Below are positions 4,975 through 10,544 of a DNA stretch of 10,544 nucleotides, piece after piece. This stretch comes from Spirochaetota bacterium (GTDB lineage: Bacteria; Spirochaetota; Spirochaetia; DSM-27196; PWMO01). A program made the translations under genes and the position numbers. The stretch spans positions 1 through 10,544 of the forward strand of contig JAAAOR010000111.1 of assembly GCA_009908735.1 (NCBI GenBank). The letters run 5' to 3'. Below the pieces are notes generated by a model. The model saw nothing but the letters and a program-made list of their open reading frames with translations, did no database searches and was not told the origin of the DNA. Position 1 is the stretch's first letter. Each line of letters begins with the position of its first letter.

Positions 4975-6174
4975 ATGTCGGAAAATGAACCGTTTGCTCC
5001 GGCGGTGCCGTGGGTGCTGTTTCTCATCATGATGGTGTTTTTCGCCATCTTTCCCCGCCTTCTGCTCGCCCCGCTGCTGTTGCGGATATCATCAGGTCTG
5101 GGCATCGAATACGGACAAGCCTCCAGCTTCTTTCTCACTGCCGCATTCGGTTTTACGACCGGCCTGCTCACCTCCGGCTTTGCTGCGAAGGTTTTAACCC
5201 ACCGGTGGACCATCGTGGGCAGTGTGACTTTGACCGGAGTCTCGTTTCTCGTCCTCTCGACGGTGCAGACAGTAATGGGCTTTCACGTGGTGCTGTTCGT
5301 TGGGGCCCTCGGTAGCGGTCTCTATCCGGGATCGGGAGTCGCCTCCGTTGCCGGGCTCGTGCCCGACCGCCACCGGGGGAAAGCACTCGCCATGCACGAG
5401 GCGGGGCCGAACCTCGCGTTCATTCTTGCTCCGATACTTGCGGCTATAATCGCCCCGTTTTGGGGATGGCGAGGGGTGTTCGCGCTCACCGGCGCGTCGG
5501 CCCTCGTTGCGGCCGCGGTATTCGCAACGTTCGGACGGGGGCAACGGGAGCGTGGGCAGCCACCGCACTTCGAGAATATCAAGCTCTTCCTCTATAGTCG
5601 GGATTTCTGGATCATTGCCACTCTCTTCGCAGTTGTTGTCAGCACGGCTGTAGGTGTGTTTTCGATGCTGCCGACCTTCCTGGTCGTGGAGCACGGGCAT
5701 ACGGAGCGGTTTGTGAACACGCTCGTCGGCGTGTCGCGAATTGCCGGCTTTGCGGCGATCTTCACGGCCGGCGCTCTCTCAGACCGCTTTAGCTTTGGCG
5801 CAGTGGTAACGGTCATCATGAGCGTGACGGGGGCTATGACGATCCTGATCGGGCTGACGCATGGAACGGCGCTGCTCGTTGCCGTGTTTCTGCAGCCCCT
5901 TGTCGTGCAGGCCTTCTTTCCGGTGGCGATTCGGGCACTCACCGACGCAGCACCGGTCGCGGCTCGTAACCTTGCCGTTGCGCTTGCAATTCCCTTGGCA
6001 AATCTGATAGGTGCGGGTGTAGCCCCGCGGATATTCGGGGCCGTGGCGGCAGCAGGGCATTTCGAGGCAGGCTTCCTTGCCCTAGGAACGCTGACGGTGG
6101 CGAGCCTCGCGCTGTTGCCGCTTCGACGGGTAAAGCAGGTAACCACGGAACCACAGCCTGAGGAGGTAGTATGA
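4975..6174 (+). CDS. Major facilitator superfamily transporter
   Basis: A 399-aa polytopic inner-membrane protein with about twelve hydrophobic segments in two halves, separated by a polar loop at about 187-207. Family features include LVPDRHRGKALAMHEAGPN (128-146) between TM4 and TM5, followed by GWRGVF (164-169). The second half has the motif-A-like GALSDRF (266-272). Transport of a small solute by proton coupling or facilitated exchange is expected, but the substrate cannot be read from the sequence. ATG 4975 has AAAGGAAG at 4957-4964, a slightly long spacing of ten bases. The gene ends TGA 6172-6174 and shares ATGA with the cupin start, so the two are translationally coupled. It is divergent from tetR, the layout of many TetR-controlled exporters, but the best TetR operator sits over the tetR promoter. 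Confidence 0.9.
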   Translation: MSENEPFAPAVPWVLFLIMMVFFAIFPRLLLAPLLLRISSGLGIEYGQASSFFLTAAFGFTTGLLTSGFAAKVLTHRWTIVGSVTLTGVSFLVLSTVQTVMGFHVVLFVGALGSGLYPGSGVASVAGLVPDRHRGKALAMHEAGPNLAFILAPILAAIIAPFWGWRGVFALTGASALVAAAVFATFGRGQRERGQPPHFENIKLFLYSRDFWIIATLFAVVVSTAVGVFSMLPTFLVVEHGHTERFVNTLVGVSRIAGFAAIFTAGALSDRFSFGAVVTVIMSVTGAMTILIGLTHGTALLVAVFLQPLVVQAFFPVAIRALTDAAPVAARNLAVALAIPLANLIGAGVAPRIFGAVAAAGHFEAGFLALGTLTVASLALLPLRRVKQVTTEPQPEEVV

Positions 6175-6533
6175 GCGACGCATATATCAAGCAGGATGAG
6201 CCTTTTGTGGTACCCACCACAGACGGTAAGCACATCGAGGAGCACTTCGGCATACCCAGTACCAGCATGAAAGACGTCAGCGTAGCTCGGATGGTAGCCC
6301 CGCCCGGGTGGTCCGAACCCGCTCAGACTCCGGAGTTCGACGAGCTGACTCTGATGGTTCAGGGCCGCAAGCGAATCAAAGTTGGCGAGGACGAGGTCGA
6401 GCTTTCCGCCGGACAGTCTCTCCTGGTTCGAGCAGGAACACGGGTACAGTACTCCAACCCCTTCGATGAGCCTGCGGAATACTGGTCGGTCTGCCGTCCG
6501 GCATTCTCACCGGACCGAGTTCACCGGGAGTGA
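6171..6533 (+). CDS. Cupin-domain protein lacking the usual metal ligands
   Basis: A 120-aa single-domain cupin. The double-stranded beta-helix core is visible as PPGWSEPAQTPEFDELTLMV (44-63) followed by QGR, then VELSAGQSLLVRAGTRVQYSN (76-96), with the end YWSVCRPAFSPDRVHRE. In the usual motif 1 (G-x5-HxH-x3,4-E) the two His are replaced by Gln and Pro around 52-54 while a Glu (58) remains. In motif 2 (PxG-x2-H-x3-N) the His is also absent, although Asn96 is present. A metal-dependent oxygenase or isomerase is therefore unlikely; ligand binding or a metal-free role is more plausible. AGGAGGT at 6161-6167 lies inside the end of the MFS gene, and the genes overlap by four bases (ATGA). Linked function with the transporter, for example sensing or handling the same compound, is inferred from coupling. 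Confidence 0.85.
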   Translation: MSDAYIKQDEPFVVPTTDGKHIEEHFGIPSTSMKDVSVARMVAPPGWSEPAQTPEFDELTLMVQGRKRIKVGEDEVELSAGQSLLVRAGTRVQYSNPFDEPAEYWSVCRPAFSPDRVHRE

Positions 6534-6561
6534 GCGGCCTCTTTCGGCTTAGCGCCGGCGG

Positions 6562-6816
6562 TCAGGCGCCGCCCCTGTAGAACATCGGTCCCAGTTCTGT
6601 CCACACCTGCTCGACAACGTCGTGGTCGCCGGACACCGTTAATCTAATCCGCCGAAATCGCAGACTTCCGACGTCGACCGTCGGAAGCTCCGTGATTGCG
6701 ATGCGCCAGCCGGGACCGGAGAATCCTTGCTGCTCACGAGTGCTGCCTGCAAGCGAGAGGATATAGCCTTCGGCAACCCAGGGGGATATGTCGCGGAACT
6801 CGTGCACTAACTCCAT
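6562..6816 (-). CDS. Small hypothetical protein (84 aa)
   Basis: A short soluble protein beginning MELVHEFRDISPWVAEGY and ending GPMFYRGGA. I do not recognise the family. Its composition is that of a folded alpha/beta domain: alternating hydrophobic strands such as WRIAITELP and RFRRIRLTV, then a helix-like VVEQVWTEL. There is no signal peptide or membrane segment. ATG 6816 was chosen because codons upstream run into the promoter region of the divergent 684-aa gene; no clear Shine-Dalgarno sequence precedes it, so the start is uncertain. It converges on the cupin gene (28-base gap) and is divergent from the GT-A-like gene. Strand-specific expression is not proven, but the gap it fills is otherwise empty and the protein looks real. 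Confidence 0.5.
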   Translation of the reverse strand: MELVHEFRDISPWVAEGYILSLAGSTREQQGFSGPGWRIAITELPTVDVGSLRFRRIRLTVSGDHDVVEQVWTELGPMFYRGGA

Positions 6817-6864
6817 TTGAGCAAGAGTAGCGGCTTGACGGCAACTCCGCAAGTGACGGTTCCG

Positions 6865-6873
6865 TGTTATGAT
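6865..6873 (+). promoter_or_regulatory. Predicted extended -10 promoter of the GT-A-like gene
   Basis: TGTTATGAT reads as an extended -10 element (TG, one base, TATGAT) with five of six -10 matches. No good -35 lies at 16-18 bases, which is acceptable for extended -10 promoters. The predicted start near 6880 is about 25 bases ahead of GTG 6905 and argues against translation from ATG 6869, which lies inside the -10. Confidence 0.4.
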
Positions 6874-6892
6874 ACGCTCAAGCCACGGTGGC

Positions 6893-6899
6893 GAGGAGG
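6893..6899 (+). promoter_or_regulatory. Ribosome-binding site deciding the GTG start at 6905
   Basis: GAGGAGG lies five bases before GTG 6905. It is the strongest ribosome-binding site in the region and is the reason GTG is preferred over the in-frame ATG at 6869, which has none and overlaps the predicted promoter. Confidence 0.75.
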
Positions 6900-6904
6900 T
6901 TCCA

Positions 6905-8959
6905 GTGCGCGATCCCATTTACACGGTGCTCGACGCGATTCTGTTCGCCTCGGAGGGGCAGGAGCCCCTCGGCGGCGTTGACTTCCACGGGCTCGGAGAG
7001 ACTCCCGCAGGCCGTCGGCTCGCGTCCCTCGGTGCGCGCCTCGCCGGCCGATGCGACCGTGGAGCAGACCAAAGCCCTGCTGCCGCAGGAGACGGCAATG
7101 CTGCCCGTGGAAACGATGAGGTCGAGTCGTTTCTCGAAACTGCCGCGGAAAGAACCCTCGCGGAGCTCTCCAATCTTCAGGCGGTGGACTCCGCGTGGCG
7201 CTTGGTTCTCGAAGATGCTGCCGAAGCGGTTCGGACCGGCTACGCCACGAGGTGGGGAGAGGAGGCCCGTGCTCTACTGTGGGAGGTATTTTTTCCCGAG
7301 GGGGCGCGGCTTCTCGGTCGGACTGAGGCGGCGATCGCGGATCTTCGCGCCAGACGAGGCATCGAGATTCAGGAGCTCAATGACAGCCCGCTCTCCGACC
7401 CGGTTAGTGAGCTCCTCGTGACGTCGAACGTCCTCCTGACGGTCCCCCACACTCGCGAGGAGATTGATGCGCTTCCCCATGGCGACGATGAAAAACACGT
7501 CATTCGGCGTGCCTTCGAGGAGGAGCAGCGCTACTTCTACGATCATCCCATACATATTGGGACTCCGCCCGAAAACAACGAGGCAATCTACGGGTTGCGG
7601 GGACTCAATGATGCAGTCGCGTGGGAAAAGGAGCACCGCGGGGTCGAAGCACACGCACGTCTTACGGTCGTTCTCAGTCTGTCCGTGACGCACGACGGCC
7701 TCCACGAGGTAGGTCGCAAATATCTCGCCGAGGAGATACGACGAGCAGGTGCCTTGAAGCACCTCGACGTATACCTTTTTACTGAGGTGGACTGCCGCCG
7801 CATCGTTGAGGACGTGCTCGCGCCCCATCTCCCCGCCGGCTCGATTCAATCGGTGGTAGATGTGTTCGGCGTGGACGGCGAGTACGGCAGACACTACTCC
7901 TTTCTGAAAGCAACTGCGGCGTTCTGGCAGGTCTTTGTCGACCCGCGCATTCGCGCCACATTCAAGATAGATCTCGACCAGGTGTTCCCCCAGCGCGAGC
8001 TTTCCGAGCAAACCGGCGCGTCGGCCTTCGAGCACTTCATGACTCCGCTGTGGGGCTCAAGGGGAGTCGACTGTGATGGGAACGAAGTAGAGCTCGGGAT
8101 GATCGCCGGCGCGCTGGTAAATGAGAAGGATATCGGAAGCGGCGTCTACACGCCCGACGTGCCGTTCCCCGAGGAGATCCCGGCCGGGGAGGCTGCGGTA
8201 TTCTTCAACAAGCTGCCCATGGCGGTGAGTACTCGCGCGGAAATGATGACGCGCTACGAGGGTCCCGGCGGCGCCGACGCCCCGAACACTGATACCGGTA
8301 TCGACGGGCGCGCCCACTGCATAGAGCGCGTGCACGTAACCGGCGGCACGAACGGCATCCTCGTTGATCATCTCCGACGGTATCGTCCTTTCACGCCCTC
8401 CTTCATCGGACGTGCCGAAGACCAGGCGTACATCCTATCGGTTTTGTATGACGGGGAGCAGGCCCGCCTGCTGCGGTACGTGCACGAGCCGGGGCTCATC
8501 ATGCGGCATGATAAGGACGCTTTTGCCGGAGAGTCCATTGCCGCGGCCCGTACCGGTCGCTTCATCGGAGACCTCGCGAGGACGTACTACTTTACTCGCT
8601 ATGCGGGCATTCTGCCCTGGGGACTCGAGTGGACGAAGTCCCGAATCGATCCCTTCACAGGCTGCTTTGTCACGCGGCGCTGCTACGCCATAATCGTGCT
8701 GCGATTGGCGCTCCACGCCGCGCACCTTATTGCCGCGGGAGAGGACGAGGAAGCATCCCAAGTCCTGCGCCTCGCCGCGCGCAAACTCGGACCGCTGTTC
8801 GAGGATCCCGCAGGCGAGAGGGTCCGCCGACGTTACCTCTACGAGCGCTCGGCGTGGCACAGCTTCTACGACGCGCTGCGTCGTGCGGAGGCCGCCTCGA
8901 GCGATACCGTCGGGGCAGCCGAGAGCGTGGTAGCTCCTGCACATTTGGAACTCGGATGA
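6905..8959 (+). CDS. Large protein with GT-A glycosyltransferase-like motifs (family not recognised)
   Basis: A 684-aa soluble protein from GTG 6905 (GAGGAGG five bases before). Residues 1-170 are mostly helical and Ala/Glu/Arg rich, with a low-complexity stretch near 50-70. The central part resembles a GT-A fold: a strand at ARLTVVLSLS (251-260), then LDVYLFTEVD (287-296), then ATFKIDLDQVFPQ (351-363) where D356-L-D358 would be the metal/nucleotide-sugar DxD. Further on are HVTGGTNGI (477-485), the acidic pair in GRAEDQAYIL (502-511) and GLIMRHDKD (530-538), whose His535 could complete the metal site. A helical tail follows (590-660). From established GT-A features, these spaced elements suggest a nucleotide-sugar-dependent transferase; donor, acceptor and family are unknown. 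It has no signal peptide or membrane helix and converges on the LOG gene with a 25-base gap. A link with the GT4-like gene in this window is conceivable but not shown. Confidence 0.6.
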   Translation: MRDPIYTVLDAILFASEGQEPLGGVDFHGLGETPAGRRLASLGARLAGRCDRGADQSPAAAGDGNAARGNDEVESFLETAAERTLAELSNLQAVDSAWRLVLEDAAEAVRTGYATRWGEEARALLWEVFFPEGARLLGRTEAAIADLRARRGIEIQELNDSPLSDPVSELLVTSNVLLTVPHTREEIDALPHGDDEKHVIRRAFEEEQRYFYDHPIHIGTPPENNEAIYGLRGLNDAVAWEKEHRGVEAHARLTVVLSLSVTHDGLHEVGRKYLAEEIRRAGALKHLDVYLFTEVDCRRIVEDVLAPHLPAGSIQSVVDVFGVDGEYGRHYSFLKATAAFWQVFVDPRIRATFKIDLDQVFPQRELSEQTGASAFEHFMTPLWGSRGVDCDGNEVELGMIAGALVNEKDIGSGVYTPDVPFPEEIPAGEAAVFFNKLPMAVSTRAEMMTRYEGPGGADAPNTDTGIDGRAHCIERVHVTGGTNGILVDHLRRYRPFTPSFIGRAEDQAYILSVLYDGEQARLLRYVHEPGLIMRHDKDAFAGESIAAARTGRFIGDLARTYYFTRYAGILPWGLEWTKSRIDPFTGCFVTRRCYAIIVLRLALHAAHLIAAGEDEEASQVLRLAARKLGPLFEDPAGERVRRRYLYERSAWHSFYDALRRAEAASSDTVGAAESVVAPAHLELG

Positions 8960-8984
8960 TGTCCGCGCCATGCACGCGCCGGGG

Positions 8985-9536
8985 CTACAGGCGATCGAGC
9001 AGCCGGTCCACGTCGGCCTCAACCACGAGAGCACGCCGCGCGTCCTCGGCCATGAAACCCTCGGCGACGATCTGCGCGAGGAACGCGTCGAGGGTGTCGT
9101 AGTAGCCCTGGGTGTTCAGTAATCCTATGGGTTTTTCGTGTAGTTCCAACAGCCTCCAGACCCAGGCCTCGAAGAACTCTTCCATCGTGCCGGGGCCGCC
9201 GGGAAGGGCGATAAAGGCGTCCGCCGCGGCAGCCATGGTAGCTTTGCGCTCGTGCATGTCCGCGACGACTTTGAGCTCCGAAAGGCCTCGGTGTGCAACT
9301 TCGCGATCGACGAGGTGTTGCGGCATAACGCCGACCACGCGCCCGCCTGAGGCAAGGGCCGCGTCGGCAAGTACCCCCATGAGCCCCACGTTGCCGCCAC
9401 CGCACACCAGCTCGACGCCGCGCTCTGCGAGCATGTGCCCGAGGCGAGCGGCCGCGTTCTGATACGCGTCGCTGCGCCCGGTGCGCGAGCCGCAGAAGAC
9501 GGCGACTGCCGACAGCGAAGAGGAATTGTCACTCAT
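8985..9536 (-). CDS. LOG-family protein (cytokinin riboside 5'-monophosphate phosphoribohydrolase-like)
   Basis: A 183-aa protein of normal length for the LOG/TIGR00730 family, formerly annotated as lysine decarboxylase. The Rossmann-like fold is marked by AVFCGSRTG (12-20), CGGGNVGLMG (45-54), the HERKATM stretch (95-101) and the signature PGGPGTMEE (112-120) with the catalytic Glu. Characterised members release the base from nucleoside 5'-monophosphates, AMP or N6-modified AMP. In bacteria the physiological role is often purine nucleotide salvage or clean-up. ATG 9536 is preceded by AGGAG with nine-base spacing, and a good promoter lies upstream at 9581-9610. It is divergent from metH and convergent with the GT-A-like gene. 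Which nucleotide it prefers cannot be read from sequence. Confidence 0.93.
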   Translation of the reverse strand: MSDNSSSLSAVAVFCGSRTGRSDAYQNAAARLGHMLAERGVELVCGGGNVGLMGVLADAALASGGRVVGVMPQHLVDREVAHRGLSELKVVADMHERKATMAAAADAFIALPGGPGTMEEFFEAWVWRLLELHEKPIGLLNTQGYYDTLDAFLAQIVAEGFMAEDARRALVVEADVDRLLDRL

Positions 9537-9565
9537 TGGCCCTTACTCCTGATTGTCCGGGGACA

Positions 9566-9610
9566 TTGGCGTGCCCTGCTACTATATGCCTCGCCGGGAC
9601 CGCATGCCAA
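9566..9610. repeat. Inverted repeat spanning the LOG promoter
   Basis: TTGGCGTGC (9566-9574) and GCATGCCAA (9602-9610) are inverted complements with one mismatch (G opposite T), 27 bases apart. One arm contains the LOG -35 box and the other falls at the predicted transcription start, so a repressor bound to both arms would enclose the promoter. This could be an operator or coincidence. Confidence 0.35.
9581..9610 (-). promoter_or_regulatory. Predicted sigma70-type promoter of the LOG gene
   Basis: On the minus strand TTGGCA (9610-9605, five of six) is followed after 18 bases by TATAGT (9586-9581, five of six). Transcription would begin near 9574 and give a 38-nt leader containing the AGGAG ribosome-binding site. 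Confidence 0.65.
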
Positions 9611-9640
9611 GTGTGGGCAACCCGCCGCATAACAGCCCGC

Positions 9641-9664
9641 CCCGGTACAGAGCACCCGGTACAG
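9641..9664 (+). repeat. 10-bp direct repeat upstream of the metH -35 box
   Basis: CCCGGTACAG occurs at 9641-9650 and again at 9655-9664, a 14-base period, and the second copy abuts the predicted metH -35 box. A tandem site in this place is typical of an activator binding beside RNA polymerase. Which protein binds, if any, is unknown. Confidence 0.5.
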
Positions 9665-9693
9665 TGGCCAAATCCGCTCTTGAACGCTATACT
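9665..9693 (+). promoter_or_regulatory. Predicted metH promoter
   Basis: TGGCCA (9665-9670, four of six) and TATACT (9688-9693, five of six) are separated by exactly 17 bases. Transcription would begin near 9700, so the metH leader is only about 17 nt. AAAGGA at 9705-9710 serves as ribosome-binding site, six bases before the ATG. Such a short leader leaves no room for a cobalamin or SAM riboswitch downstream of this promoter. Confidence 0.6.
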
Positions 9694-9716
9694 GTGCGAC
9701 CTTGAAAGGAATCCCT

Positions 9717-10544
9717 ATGACGCGAGAACTACGCATTTCAACCATCCGCGAGACGTTTCGCAGCCGCATCGTTTTCCTCGATGGTGCTATGGGCACGATG
9801 ATACAGGCCCACTCTCTGGAGGAAGATGACTTCCGCGGGGAGCGTTTTGCCGATTTCACCGCCAGAGACGGCAGCCCCATCAACCTACGGGGGAACAACG
9901 ATCTCCTCAACCTCACCCAGTCCGATATTATCGGCGGCATTCACACTGAGTTTCTCGAGGCCGGCGCCGACATCATCGAGACGAACACCTTCAACAGCAC
10001 GGCCATCTCGCAGGCCGACTACCACATGCAGGAGCTCGTGCATGAGCTCAACGTCGAGGGCGCCCGTATCGCCCGCGCCGCAGCGGACGCCTTTACCGAG
10101 AAGACGCCCGACAAGCCGCGGTTCGTAACCGGCGTTCTGGGCCCCACTAACAAGACGCTGTCCATATCACCCGATGTGAACGACCCGGGGTTTCGCGACG
10201 TGACCTTCGAGCAGGTTGCCGGCGCCTACTCCCAAGCGCTACGAGGCCTGATAGAGGGCGGCGCCGACCTCATACTGATCGAGACCATCTTCGATCCCCT
10301 CAACGCGAAGGCCGCCATCTACGCGGTGAAGACCTTCGAGGAAGAGACCGGTATCGAGGTTCCCATCATGATCTCGGGGACCATCACCGATCAGAGCGGC
10401 CGTACCCTCACCGGACAGACGGCCACCGCGTTCTGGTACTCGATGGAGCACGCCGATCCCATCAGTTTCGGGCTCAACTGCTCCCTCGGTGCCGATCAGT
10501 TACGAGAATACGTTTCCGAGATCGGCGAGGTCGCGCACGTGCCC
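9717..10544 (+). CDS. metH: Cobalamin-dependent methionine synthase, N-terminal part (cut by window edge)
   Basis: The frame from ATG 9717 is open for 276 codons to the right edge. It matches the homocysteine-binding domain of Met[12 protein letters not shown] (20-30), [19 protein letters not shown] and [16 protein letters not shown], each in the expected order. LNCSLGADQ near 253-261 brings in Cys255, the first of the three zinc-ligand cysteines that activate homocysteine; the paired CC is beyond the edge, as are the folate, cobalamin and activation domains. MetH transfers a methyl group from 5-methyltetrahydrofolate through cobalamin to homocysteine in the cytoplasm, making methionine. The full-length protein is usually about 1,200 aa. 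A free-standing homocysteine/folate version cannot be excluded from this fragment, but the sequence resembles full MetH. AAAGGA lies six bases before the start. It is divergent from the LOG gene. Confidence 0.93.
   Translation, partial: MTRELRISTIRETFRSRIVFLDGAMGTMIQAHSLEEDDFRGERFADFTARDGSPINLRGNNDLLNLTQSDIIGGIHTEFLEAGADIIETNTFNSTAISQADYHMQELVHELNVEGARIARAAADAFTEKTPDKPRFVTGVLGPTNKTLSISPDVNDPGFRDVTFEQVAGAYSQALRGLIEGGADLILIETIFDPLNAKAAIYAVKTFEEETGIEVPIMISGTITDQSGRTLTGQTATAFWYSMEHADPISFGLNCSLGADQLREYVSEIGEVAHVP

Noticed and set aside
6552..6573. Rho-independent terminator between the cupin gene and the small minus-strand gene
   Set aside because: GGCGG/CCGCC (6557-6561 with 6569-6573) can form a hairpin, but no U-run follows on either strand and it overlaps the stop codon of the small gene.
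6869..6904. ATG 6869 as start of the GT-A-like gene
   Set aside because: It lies within the predicted extended -10 element and lacks a ribosome-binding site, whereas GTG 6905 has GAGGAGG at ideal spacing.
7274..8035. 253-codon minus-strand frame inside the GT-A-like gene
   Set aside because: It has no ribosome-binding site or recognisable domain, whereas the plus frame has a strong start and ordered GT-A-like motifs. It is a codon-usage shadow.
9540..9716. Cobalamin riboswitch before metH (TGGCCA and its complement GCCACTG noticed)
   Set aside because: The GCCACTG-like string is on the minus strand, no accompanying conserved boxes are seen, and the predicted metH leader is only about 17 nt.

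Overview
The window is a compact, moderately GC-rich bacterial chromosome segment with short intergenic gaps and good Shine-Dalgarno sequences (AAGGAG, GGAGG, GAGGAGG). It reads as a free-living Gram-negative-type bacterium: there are exported proteins, a Trk-type potassium channel and a cobalamin-dependent methionine synthase. The mix of genes would suit a free-living spirochaete or a relative. That placement is an impression from protein style, not a test, and confidence is low. No rRNA, tRNA, CRISPR array, integrase or transposase is visible.

Left block (1-1812, minus strand): a TrkH-family K+ transporter is followed after 26 bases by the start of an exported NlpC/P60 cell-wall hydrolase that runs off the left edge. 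Divergent from trkH is the ribosome-binding site and first ~18 codons of a formamidopyrimidine-DNA glycosylase (fpg/mutM-type) gene. It is cut off abruptly and runs into the 3' end of an opposing glycosyltransferase gene, so a rearrangement (or an assembly misjoin) lies near 1860-1880.

Middle block (1822-6533): a GT-B (GT4-like) glycosyltransferase and an exported DUF2271-like protein form a two-gene minus-strand operon. Upstream, also on the minus strand, is a TetR-family regulator. The tetR promoter and the operon promoter carry near-identical 16-bp palindromes (ideal form GTTACCATATGGTAAC) in the same position between -35 and -10, and the operon has a second, weaker copy. This is a readable local regulon: TetR probably represses itself and the exported protein/glycosyltransferase pair. 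Divergent from tetR, an MFS transporter and a cupin protein are translationally coupled by an ATGA overlap. They are preceded by a ~220-nt leader with an eight-codon ORF and three consecutive hairpins.

Right block (6562-10544): a small unrecognised minus-strand protein (84 aa) is divergent from a 684-aa protein that carries the scattered hallmarks of a GT-A glycosyltransferase (DxD, ED and a late His) in a family I do not recognise. It converges on a LOG-family gene (cytokinin riboside 5'-monophosphate phosphoribohydrolase-like). That gene is divergent from metH, whose first 276 codons close the window. The LOG/metH intergenic region contains two well-formed sigma70-type promoters, plus a direct repeat immediately upstream of the metH -35 box.

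The most notable points are the fpg/glycosyltransferase junction, the predicted TetR regulon with its near-leaderless tetR, the unrecognised GT-A-like protein, the cupin that has lost its metal ligands, and the structured leader of the transporter operon.
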